A DNA stretch of 38,320 nt from Bacillota bacterium (lineage in GTDB: Bacteria; Bacillota; Clostridia; CAKSNL01; HGM11501): assembly GCA_030705805.1 (NCBI GenBank), contig JAUZPY010000007.1:1-38320 (forward strand), given 5' to 3'. The notes beneath the pieces were generated by a model. The model searched no databases, was not told the DNA's origin, and worked only from the letters and a program-made list of their open reading frames with translations. Below, piece after piece: positions 6,528-13,743 of this stretch. Position 1 is the stretch's first letter. The number at the start of each line of letters is the position of its first letter. The position numbers were made by a program, and so were the translations under genes.

Positions 6528-7868
6528 TCACTCTTTTACCCTTGACATCAATACCACCGTCTCAACATGGTACGTGTACGGGAACATATCAAAAGGTACC
6601 GCTGTTTTAACTTCATAGCCTGAATTTTTTAACTGGGCTGCGTCCCTTGCCAAAGTGGCCGGGTCGCAGGACACATATACAATTCTCTCAGGTTTCATCA
6701 AGGCAAGCGCCGATAAAAGCTCGGGCGCGCAGCCCTTTCTGGGCGGGTCAACGACCACCACATCGGCCTTTTCTCCTTTTTGAATAAGCCTTGGCGCAAT
6801 TATTTCAGATGCTCCTTCGTAAATGACTGCATTTTTTATATTTGCTCTTGCCAGGCTTTTTTTTGCAGCTTTTACCGCCGACGGAACAATTTCCACGCCG
6901 ATAACCTTGCCCGCTCCCCCTTTAGCCAAAGCAGCGGTAATAGTGCCGGCTCCACAGTATAAATCAAATACCGTTTCTTTCCCCGTAAGGCCGCAAAGCT
7001 CCACCGCCTTGTCATACAGCTTTTGGGTCAAAAACCTGTTTACCTGAAAAAAAGAGTCCGCATAAATGTCAAAGTCAACACCAGACAAGGAATCTTTTAT
7101 ATGGTCAGAACCAAAAATAACTTCCGTTTTGTCACCTAATATAACACTTGTCCTGCCCGGATTTATGTTAAGCAGCAAGCCTTTTACGTTTTCATCTTCC
7201 AAAGCTTTTTTAACCAAAGATAAATCAACTTCTTCCGCTAGAACCACTATTAAAAGAACGCTTCCGTCCTTTCCTGACACCCTTGTATAAAGGTGCCTTA
7301 TGACCCCTTCCCCTGTTTCCGGGTCATAGGGCTTTATATTTTTCTCCTTTAAAAGATTCAGCATTTTTCCTATAATTCTTTTTGACGCCTCATCCTGTAT
7401 TACACAGTTTGGCACCGCAACCTTCGTATTAGAGTGGGTGCGATACATTCCCTGCTGATAGTCATCCGTTACAGGCATCTGGCTCTTGTTCCGGTAGCCT
7501 TCTTCACGGTCTGATACCGTATCCTGCACATAGGCGTCTATGCCGCCGATTCTCTTGAGTGCATCGGAAACCTTTTCCCTTTTAAAACGTAGCCTTTCGC
7601 TTTTATTAAGATGCATTATAGCGCATCCTCCACAGGTTGAAAAATGAGGGCAAATGGGTTCTTCCCTGACATCTGATGGCTTGATTATTTCAATAAGCTT
7701 GCCGTATCCGAAGGTTTTCCCAACCTTTACTATCCGTACCTTTGCCATGTCACCTGTGGCTGTAAAGGGTACAAAAACAGGGTATGAGCCGATCCTTCCG
7801 ACTCCGGCACCTTCACTTGTATATCCGTCTATATAAATAGTAAATTCGTCATTTTTATTTATTTCCAC
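6528..7868 (-). CDS. rlmCD: 23S rRNA (uracil-C5)-methyltransferase, RlmD/RlmCD type
   Basis: This SAM-dependent enzyme makes 5-methyluridine in 23S rRNA; the Firmicute member often modifies both U747 and U1939. A TRAM RNA-binding domain occupies residues 5-60. The iron-sulfur cysteines appear as CPHFSTCGGC (73, 79, 82), with a fourth near 158. The methyltransferase domain shows DLYCGAGTITAAL for SAM binding, VVVDPPRKGC, and YVSCDPATLARD with the nucleophilic Cys. I place the start at a GTG (7866-7868) because GAGGAGG lies 6 bases upstream; this gives 446 aa and a 14-base overlap with ilvN. A longer in-frame ORF begins at 7907. The overlap implies co-transcription with ilvBN, although the functions are unrelated. 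Confidence 0.9.
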   Translation of the reverse strand: MEINKNDEFTIYIDGYTSEGAGVGRIGSYPVFVPFTATGDMAKVRIVKVGKTFGYGKLIEIIKPSDVREEPICPHFSTCGGCAIMHLNKSERLRFKREKVSDALKRIGGIDAYVQDTVSDREEGYRNKSQMPVTDDYQQGMYRTHSNTKVAVPNCVIQDEASKRIIGKMLNLLKEKNIKPYDPETGEGVIRHLYTRVSGKDGSVLLIVVLAEEVDLSLVKKALEDENVKGLLLNINPGRTSVILGDKTEVIFGSDHIKDSLSGVDFDIYADSFFQVNRFLTQKLYDKAVELCGLTGKETVFDLYCGAGTITAALAKGGAGKVIGVEIVPSAVKAAKKSLARANIKNAVIYEGASEIIAPRLIQKGEKADVVVVDPPRKGCAPELLSALALMKPERIVYVSCDPATLARDAAQLKNSGYEVKTAVPFDMFPYTYHVETVVLMSRVKE

Positions 7869-8373
7869 AGTCTGCCTCCTCTTCCATGGAGACAGAGCCT
7901 CGTTCAATAGCCATAAGACCGCTTCGTACCACTTCTAAAATGCCAAATGGTTCGGCAAGTTTCAAAAAAGCTTCCGTTTTGTCCGTGTCCCCTATTATAC
8001 ACGCAGTTATAGCATCACTGGCAGCATCTATTATAGATGCTCTAAAAATATCAATAAGCTGTATTAATCTTTCTCTGGCTTCACCTTTCGCAGCTGCCTT
8101 TACAAAGCAAACCTCTCTGCCTACGGTTGCTTCCTTCGGAAGCTCCTTTACCGCAATTACATCTACCAATTTTTCCAGTTGCTTAGTAATCTGATCCACT
8201 TCTTTTTTGTCGCCTTTTAAAGTTATGGTGATGCGTGATACCCCCTCCCGTCCGGTAGTACCCACAGACAAAGCTTCAATATTAAAACCACGCCTGGAAT
8301 AAAGGCCGGTAACTCTGTTTAAAACGCCTGTGCGGTTTGCAACCAGCACAGCTAACACATGTCTATCTTCCAT
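7855..8373 (-). CDS. ilvN: acetolactate synthase small (regulatory) subunit
   Basis: The 172-aa protein has an N-terminal ACT domain (EDRHVLAVLVANRTGVLNRV, then GLYSRRGFNIEALSVG) that binds branched-chain amino acids and transmits valine feedback to IlvB. The C-terminal acetolactate synthase small-subunit domain contains REVCFVKAAAKGEARERL. The start ATG at 8373 follows GGGGGCAG and lies inside the end of ilvB, an 11-base overlap that couples the subunits. The gene's 3' end encodes the ribosome binding site of rlmCD. Length is normal for the family. Confidence 0.93.
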   Translation of the reverse strand: MEDRHVLAVLVANRTGVLNRVTGLYSRRGFNIEALSVGTTGREGVSRITITLKGDKKEVDQITKQLEKLVDVIAVKELPKEATVGREVCFVKAAAKGEARERLIQLIDIFRASIIDAASDAITACIIGDTDKTEAFLKLAEPFGILEVVRSGLMAIERGSVSMEEEADCGNK

Positions 8374-9943
8374 GATGCTGCCCCCTGAATGCGGATTCAT
8401 CAGGGTCTGTTATGACCCGTAAAATATATATTCCTTCTGTGTTCATCATTTTTCCCAATTCATTTTCCGCTTCCTCATTTTTACTTATCTCCCCATAGGA
8501 AGCGCCATATGCCTTTGCAATATATTTAAGCTTTGGTCCGGTCAAATCAACCGCAGAATAATTTTCATTATACTCGTCCTTTTGCAGCTCACGTATCATA
8601 CCTAATGATGAATTATCCATAATAATCACTTTTAAGTTTAATTTTAAGGATGCAGCGGTAGCAAGCTCCGATAAGGACATCTGAAATCCTCCGTCTCCGC
8701 AAATAACTACCCCATCCTTTTTGCTTTCCGTTGCCGCTCCGATAGCTGCCGGAAGAGCAAAGCCCATTGCACCGAGGCCACCGGACATAATAATCCTTTT
8801 ACTGTCCTTAATTCCTTTTAATGCCCATATAAGGTTCTGCCCCACGTCAGCGGTAATGATTTCATCTTTAAGATTGTCCGACAGAATGCTGAAAAAATAA
8901 ATCGGATCAAGGCCTTCATGAAAACCAAGGTTTTCTGGTTCTTTTTTAATTGACTGTTCTTTTCTTTTTACAAGAAGCATTAAAGCATTAAGTGCTGCTT
9001 TCAAATCCCCTGTAACGCCCAATGAATCAATATTTTTTCCTTGCTCCGCAGGGTCTATATCTATATGAACGGATTTTTTATTTATTCCCATAAGCGTACG
9101 TTCAGTCGCCCTTGAACCGGCAAGGATAAGAAGGTCAGAATCTATAACAGCCTTATTTGCAAAGTCGCTGCCATACACGCCTGCCATTCCTAAGTTAAGT
9201 TTTTCTGAAGCAACAGCTCCCCTTCCCATCATGGAATAAACGGCAGGAATATTGAAGCTTTCCATAAACAGCTTAAGAGCTTCTTCTGCTCCGGATGCAA
9301 ACACTCCTCCGCCTGCTACAATGAGAGGCTTTGAAGCTTGGTTTATAAGATTTGCAGCTTCATTAAGTTCTTTAAGCTTTGGATTTCCCGGCACTTTGTA
9401 GCCGGGCAAGTCAAATTCGGCAGCTTCGTCATCAGTGTCGATTTCTTCCGTTTGAATATTGAAAGGAATATCTATCAGAACAGGGCCTTTTCTGCCGGTA
9501 GAAGCTATATAAAAGGCCTCGCGAACATTTCTTATTATATCTGAAGGATTTTTTATCAAAAAGTTATATTTTGAAAAGGGCATTGTTGCACCTGTAATAT
9601 CTGCCTCCTGAAAAGCATCTGTTCCTATTCTTCCCGTTTCGACCTGACCTGTAAAAATGACCATAGGGACGCTGTCTGCCGAGGCGTTAGCCACCGCAGT
9701 TATAAGATTGACCGCTCCCGGACCGCTGGTAGCAAAACACACACAGGTTTTTTTGCCTGAAGCAGCATAGCCGCATGCAGCATGGCCGGCTGCCTGCTCG
9801 CTTCGAGTAAGAACATGGCGGATTCCGCTTTTCTTAAGCTCATCATATAAAGGTGCAATATTAGCTCCGGGATATCCAAACACTACTTCTACACCCTGCT
9901 CCTTTAATGTGTTAATTACAGCCTTTGCACCGCTTATCCTCAT
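8363..9943 (-). CDS. ilvB: acetolactate synthase large (catalytic) subunit
   Basis: This thiamine-diphosphate enzyme condenses two pyruvates, or pyruvate with 2-oxobutyrate, in branched-chain amino acid synthesis. It starts ISGAKAVINTLKEQGVEVVF with GYPGANIAPLYDEL. The catalytic Glu is in TRSEQAAGHAACGYA. The ThDP/Mg motif is GDGGFQMSLSELATA, followed near the end by IIMDNSSLGMI. The start at 9943 is fixed by AAGGAGGACGGAC; the longer frame upstream covers the promoter. At 526 aa it is slightly shorter than the usual 550-570, mostly at the C-terminus, but all motifs are present. A sigma-A promoter lies directly upstream, and I see no T-box or long leader. Confidence 0.95.
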   Translation of the reverse strand: MRISGAKAVINTLKEQGVEVVFGYPGANIAPLYDELKKSGIRHVLTRSEQAAGHAACGYAASGKKTCVCFATSGPGAVNLITAVANASADSVPMVIFTGQVETGRIGTDAFQEADITGATMPFSKYNFLIKNPSDIIRNVREAFYIASTGRKGPVLIDIPFNIQTEEIDTDDEAAEFDLPGYKVPGNPKLKELNEAANLINQASKPLIVAGGGVFASGAEEALKLFMESFNIPAVYSMMGRGAVASEKLNLGMAGVYGSDFANKAVIDSDLLILAGSRATERTLMGINKKSVHIDIDPAEQGKNIDSLGVTGDLKAALNALMLLVKRKEQSIKKEPENLGFHEGLDPIYFFSILSDNLKDEIITADVGQNLIWALKGIKDSKRIIMSGGLGAMGFALPAAIGAATESKKDGVVICGDGGFQMSLSELATAASLKLNLKVIIMDNSSLGMIRELQKDEYNENYSAVDLTGPKLKYIAKAYGASYGEISKNEEAENELGKMMNTEGIYILRVITDPDESAFRGQHHGR

Positions 9944-9972
9944 GTCCGTCCTCCTTAATAGATTATTAACTA

Positions 9973-10001
9973 ATTTTACCACATATTTTTTCTTTTGCCA
10001 A
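9973..10001 (-). promoter_or_regulatory. sigma-A promoter of ilvB
   Basis: Minus-strand TTGGCA (-35, 9996-10001) and TAAAAT (-10, 9973-9978) are separated by 17 bases. The -10 box is 30 bases from the ilvB start. Confidence 0.75.
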
Positions 10002-10072
10002 GTAGGATAAGTAAAAAATGGCTTGTTTACCTCCTTTTTCAATTATCTTTTACATTCTTTTTCTTTGTAATC

Positions 10073-10101
10073 TTGATAAATTTTGGAAATACTATTATAA
10101 T
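10073..10101 (+). promoter_or_regulatory. sigma-A promoter of the M18 aminopeptidase gene
   Basis: TTGATA (10073-10078) and a perfect TATAAT (10096-10101) are 17 bases apart, 22 bases before the start codon. It diverges from the ilvB promoter. Confidence 0.8.
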
Positions 10102-10123
10102 AGTTTAATAAGAGGTGTTTTTA

Positions 10124-11503
10124 ATGAATATAGGATATAAAAATTTAAACGGCTGGACAAAAGCGGATCACGACTCAGTATTTGAATTTGCCGACAGTTA
10201 TAAAGAATTCTTAAATAGCGGCAAATCAGAACGGGAGATCATTGTTGCCGCTCTTGAAATTGCAAAAAATGAGGGGTTTGTTCCTCTTTCGGAAAAAGCA
10301 AGCTTAACGCCCGGCGACAAAGTTTATGAGTTAAACAGAAATAAGGGCTTAATGCTTGCGGTAATCGGTAAGCAGCACTTGTCAAAGGGATTTAATTTAG
10401 TAGGCGCTCATGTTGACTCTCCCCGTCTTGACGCAAAGCAGAATCCCTTATATGAGGATGGCGGTATTGCCTTTATGAAAACCCACTATTACGGCGGCAT
10501 TAAAAAGTATCAGTGGACAACTATACCGCTTTGTCTTTCAGGTCTTATTATTAAAAAGGACGGAACTCATATTCATGTTTGCCTGGGCGGCGAGGATGAT
10601 GACTTCTGCTTTACTATTTCCGACCTTTTGCCCCACCTTGCCGGTGAGCAAATGGGGAAAACTCTTGGCAATGGTATTGAAGGTGAATCTCTAAATGTAA
10701 TTTTTGCGGGAATTCCCTTCGTTGAGGATGACAAGGAAGATGTTAAAAAGGCTGTACTAATATTGCTTAGGGATAATTACGGAATCGAAGAAGAGGATTT
10801 CCTTTCCGCGGAGCTGGAATTTGCCCCTGCTTTTAAAGCAAAGGACGTAGGACTTGACAGAAGCTTTATAGGCAGCTACGCTCAGGATGACAGAGTATGT
10901 TCCTATGCAGCGCTTCAAGCAATTTTAGGAATAACAATTCCTGAGAAAACAGCTATTTGTCTATTAGTAGATAAAGAGGAAATCGGTTCCATGGGTGTAA
11001 CGGGTATGCAGTCCAGATTTTTCGAAAACTCTGTAGCGGAAATGATAAACTTGTCTGGAGATTATTCAGAGCTTTTATTAAGAAGAGCTGTATCCAATTC
11101 CGTGTGCCTTTCCGCCGATGTTTGTGCGGCTTATGACCCCAATTATGCTTCCGCTTTTGAAAAGCAGAACACTCCTTTTGCAGGCTGCGGAATCTGTATA
11201 ATGAAGTACACCGGAGCAAGAGGGAAATCCGGTTCCAGCGACGCTTCTGCAGAGCTTATGTCGGCTATAGTAAGGATTATGAATGATGCAGACGTTTGCT
11301 GGCAGACAGGAGAACTCGGCAAAGTAGACGGCGGCGGCGGCGGTACAATTGCGCAGTATACCGCCAATCTTGATATGGACACAATAGACGCCGGGGTTCC
11401 TGTTATTTCAATGCATTCACCATTTGAAACGGTAAGCAAGCTTGACTTATACGAAACCTACAGAGCATATACGGCTTTTTATAAAAGCAATATAGAAAGA
11501 TAG
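10124..11503 (+). CDS. M18-family metallo-aminopeptidase
   Basis: This cytoplasmic peptidase removes N-terminal residues from peptides using two metal ions. Family landmarks in order are FNLVGAHVDSPRLDAKQNP (metal-binding His and nearby Asp), SYAQDDRVCSYAAL (bridging Asp), VDKEEIGSMGVTGMQS (catalytic Glu and metal-binding Glu), and VISMHSPFETVSKLDLY near the C-terminus (metal-binding His). The 459-aa length fits the bacterial M18 group. The ATG at 10124 has AGAGGTG 8 bases upstream; an in-frame GTG at 10115 is less likely. It is transcribed alone from the promoter at 10073. Confidence 0.93.
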   Translation: MNIGYKNLNGWTKADHDSVFEFADSYKEFLNSGKSEREIIVAALEIAKNEGFVPLSEKASLTPGDKVYELNRNKGLMLAVIGKQHLSKGFNLVGAHVDSPRLDAKQNPLYEDGGIAFMKTHYYGGIKKYQWTTIPLCLSGLIIKKDGTHIHVCLGGEDDDFCFTISDLLPHLAGEQMGKTLGNGIEGESLNVIFAGIPFVEDDKEDVKKAVLILLRDNYGIEEEDFLSAELEFAPAFKAKDVGLDRSFIGSYAQDDRVCSYAALQAILGITIPEKTAICLLVDKEEIGSMGVTGMQSRFFENSVAEMINLSGDYSELLLRRAVSNSVCLSADVCAAYDPNYASAFEKQNTPFAGCGICIMKYTGARGKSGSSDASAELMSAIVRIMNDADVCWQTGELGKVDGGGGGTIAQYTANLDMDTIDAGVPVISMHSPFETVSKLDLYETYRAYTAFYKSNIER

Positions 11504-11508
11504 AAACT

Positions 11509-11554
11509 AAGTGGACTGTTGCTTGCTTTATCTTAGCAAGTGGACTGTCCACTT
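11509..11554 (+). terminator. possible weak terminator, repeated AAGTGGACTGT
   Basis: AAGTGGACTGT occurs twice (11509-11519 and 11538-11548). The second copy continues to form AAGTGGA-CTG-TCCACTT, a 7-bp hairpin followed by AATTATTT. The position just after the M18 gene fits a terminator, but the T tract is poor. Confidence 0.4.
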
Positions 11555-11601
11555 AATTATTTAAGACGATAAAAAGAATTGTTAAATTTTTTGTTAATTT
11601 G

Positions 11602-11631
11602 TTGACAATATGCAACAAAATGCGGTATAAT
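11602..11631 (+). promoter_or_regulatory. consensus promoter of the chemosensory operon
   Basis: TTGACA (11602-11607) and TATAAT (11626-11631) are both perfect matches, 18 bases apart. Transcription should start near 11638. There is no sigma-D-like sequence (TAAA ... GCCGATAA), which is unusual because motility genes in Firmicutes often use sigma-D. Confidence 0.85.
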
Positions 11632-11675
11632 AAGACCAAATAAACGAGAAATTTTGCTAAAATATAGACATTTTT

Positions 11676-11737
11676 ACGGACATTAAGGATATTTAGATAA
11701 TTTATCTTAATACTTCTCTTTAATGTCCGTTTTTTTA
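11676..11737 (+). terminator. strong intrinsic terminator in the leader of the chemosensory operon
   Basis: ACGGACATTAA (11676-11686) pairs perfectly with TTAATGTCCGT (11720-11730), and seven T residues follow. Inner bases can pair further. The hairpin lies between the promoter and the first gene, so most transcripts would end as an RNA of about 100 nt unless the terminator is bypassed. I found no upstream segment complementary to the left arm, so no simple antiterminator is visible. Confidence 0.75.
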
Positions 11738-11779
11738 CTTACAATTTAATTCTATAACAGAAAAGGGATGTAAAAAATT

Positions 11780-12142
11780 ATGAAAATACTTGTGGTTGAT
11801 GATTCACAATTTGCTCGGGGTGTTATTGGAAAAATTTTATCAGAAGGGATTGAAAATTCAGAAATTAGTTATGCAAGTACCGGTGAAGAAGCTTACAAAC
11901 AATATACGTTAATAAATCCCGACTGTATAATTACAGATTTATTAATGCCTGGGGTAGATGGAAAAATGTTAATAAAGCTTATTAGGCACTCGGATACGAA
12001 TATCAAAATTATTGTTATTTCTGCAGATGTGCAAAAGTCTGTTAAGCAAGAGGTTGAAGAATATGGTATTACGCTTTTCATAAATAAACCCCTTGATCAG
12101 GAAAAACAAAGCCTTTTAATTAACGCTATTAAGGAGGTTTAA
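11780..12142 (+). CDS. cheY: CheY-like single-domain response regulator
   Basis: The 120-aa protein is a lone receiver domain. The acidic pair is Asp7-Asp8 (VVDDSQFAR), the phosphoacceptor is Asp53 (ITDLLMPGVDG), the switch residue is Ser81 (VISADVQ), and the conserved Lys is Lys103 (FINKPLD). There is no output domain, so it signals by protein contact, as CheY does to the flagellar switch or another target. It is the first gene of the operon and ends one base before the CheC-like gene. A weak GGGATG lies about 11 bases upstream of the ATG. Naming it cheY rests on context; another receiver role is possible. Confidence 0.85.
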   Translation: MKILVVDDSQFARGVIGKILSEGIENSEISYASTGEEAYKQYTLINPDCIITDLLMPGVDGKMLIKLIRHSDTNIKIIVISADVQKSVKQEVEEYGITLFINKPLDQEKQSLLINAIKEV

Positions 12143-12143
12143 A

Positions 12144-12779
12144 ATGCTTACTCCAATGCAAAAAGATGTTTTAGTTGAGCTTTTCAATATTCACGTAGGG
12201 GCTTCAGCTAACTTATTATCTGTAATGGTTAACCAAAAAATAATCTTATCTATCCCGGAGGTGGAACTGCTATCCGGAAGCGAATTGAATATGTTTAGCT
12301 TTGAGCAAGCAGGAATCTTTGAATCAGGCGAAGCCGTAATGTCAAATGTTAAATTCGGGGGAGAATTTAAAGGATCAGCTTACATAATGTTTCCGGCAGC
12401 GAAAGCTAAAGCGCTAGTAAGTGCTTGCTTAAGAGAAGATTTAAGCACCGAAGTATCAGAAAACGGAAACCTAACTTTTGAAGAGCTTGATGTAATAAAG
12501 GAAATATGTAACGTAACACTAAATTCCGTAATCGGTGAATTCGGAAACCTTATTGATGAAAAAATAGAATTCACAACCCCTAATGTTGAGTTTAATTTAG
12601 TATCTTCCATGACACCGGAAATTATAAAAGGGAAAAACAAATATATACTGGTACTGTTAACTTCATTTTTTATAGAAAGCATAAGTGTTAAAGGCGTTAT
12701 ATTAATTTCTTTGGATGATTCCTCTGTTAAGATAATCATTAATAAAATAAATGAACTCCTGGAGGAACAAAATGAATGA
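12144..12779 (+). CDS. cheC: CheC-like CheY-P phosphatase
   Basis: CheC/CheX/FliY proteins dephosphorylate CheY-P using a D/S-x3-E-x2-N-x7-N motif. The first copy is perfect: Asp8, Glu12, Asn15 and Asn23 (DVLVELFNIHVGASAN). The second, near the middle (DVIKEICNVTLNSVIG), keeps D, E and the first N but has Gly at the last position. The 211-aa length fits CheC. The gene starts after AAGGAGG with 6-base spacing. In many Firmicutes CheC pairs with the deamidase CheD, but no cheD is present in this window. The end overlaps the next gene by 8 bases. Confidence 0.82.
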   Translation: MLTPMQKDVLVELFNIHVGASANLLSVMVNQKIILSIPEVELLSGSELNMFSFEQAGIFESGEAVMSNVKFGGEFKGSAYIMFPAAKAKALVSACLREDLSTEVSENGNLTFEELDVIKEICNVTLNSVIGEFGNLIDEKIEFTTPNVEFNLVSSMTPEIIKGKNKYILVLLTSFFIESISVKGVILISLDDSSVKIIINKINELLEEQNE

Positions 12780-13731
12780 ATTATTATACAAAACTCTTAA
12801 ATTAATAAACTTAGGAGTTATTATTCTTGACGATCAGCATAAAATTGTTTTTTTCAGCAACAAAATAGAAAAGCTATGCAATATACCTGAAAAAAAAGTC
12901 TTAGGGAAAAAAATAGAAGAGGTTTTGCCCGTATTTTCCGATGCACAATATTCTACTATGATTGATGTTGTTCTCTGCACAGGGCAAAGCAGATTTTGTT
13001 CCAGTGCTCTTCATAAATCCTTTGTCTTTCCAAAGGGTGAAAGCAGGAATTCAAGGCGGCAGAATATGAGGCTTGAATTTATATCATCAGAAGGAAAACA
13101 ATATGTTATAATTCAAATTATTGATATTTCCGAGACCTTTAACAATGAGTTGCTGTTAAAAGATAACATTATTCAGCTGAAAAAAGGCATTGAGGATTTA
13201 AATTTCACAAAGGCTGCAACCGAACGAATGGCAAAGTACGATGTACTTACAGGTCTTTTAAACAGGTATTATTTTGAAATTAAATTTAATGAAATGATAC
13301 AAGAAGCCGAAGAAACTAATGAAAGGTTTGCATTACTTTTTATAGATATCGATGGTTTCAAAATTGTTAATGATGAGCTTGGTCACATGATCGGAGATGG
13401 AATTTTGCAGCTTGTTTCAGGCCGGCTGAAAAACAATATAAGAAGCAACGGTTTTATTATGAGGATGGGCGGAGATGAATTTGTTGTAGCCCAAAAAAAT
13501 ACGATAAATATAAGTCACGCCGTAAAAATTGCACATAATCTTTTGGAGATTTTAAGAAAACCTTATTATATAGACGGTAAGGTAATAAATATCTCAGCTA
13601 GTATTGGCGTAAGTATTTACCCTGACCACGCTAAGAATTTAACCGAACTGATCAGTAAGGCAGATAAGGCTATGTATTATACTAAAAAACACGGAAAAAA
13701 CAGAGTTCAGTTATATAATGATTCACTATAA
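12772..13731 (+). CDS. PAS-GGDEF diguanylate cyclase
   Basis: The product is predicted to make cyclic di-GMP from two GTP. An N-terminal PAS-like sensor (about 5-120: GVIILDDQHKIVFFSNKIEK) is joined by a helical linker (125-152) to a GGDEF domain. The active site RMGGDEF is intact at 231-237, and the metal-binding Asp lies in FIDIDGFKIVND. The inhibitory I-site, normally RxxD, reads RSNG (224-227), so product inhibition at this site should be weak or absent. The protein has no membrane segment. The start at 12772 follows GGAGG, inside the end of cheC. Its place between the phosphatase and cheA implies co-expression with the receptor complex. Confidence 0.88.
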   Translation: MNELLYKTLKLINLGVIILDDQHKIVFFSNKIEKLCNIPEKKVLGKKIEEVLPVFSDAQYSTMIDVVLCTGQSRFCSSALHKSFVFPKGESRNSRRQNMRLEFISSEGKQYVIIQIIDISETFNNELLLKDNIIQLKKGIEDLNFTKAATERMAKYDVLTGLLNRYYFEIKFNEMIQEAEETNERFALLFIDIDGFKIVNDELGHMIGDGILQLVSGRLKNNIRSNGFIMRMGGDEFVVAQKNTINISHAVKIAHNLLEILRKPYYIDGKVINISASIGVSIYPDHAKNLTELISKADKAMYYTKKHGKNRVQLYNDSL

Positions 13732-13743
13732 GATGGAGTCAAT

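Noticed and set aside
9944-10072. A T-box or leader peptide upstream of ilvB
   Set aside because: The promoter is only 30 bases from the ilvB start, so there is no room for a T-box; no branched-chain codon run is present.
11632-11675. A c-di-GMP or other known riboswitch in the chemosensory leader
   Set aside because: The 40 bases before the terminator are too short and lack the conserved sequences of the c-di-GMP-I and -II classes. The leader is described only as a terminator of unknown control.
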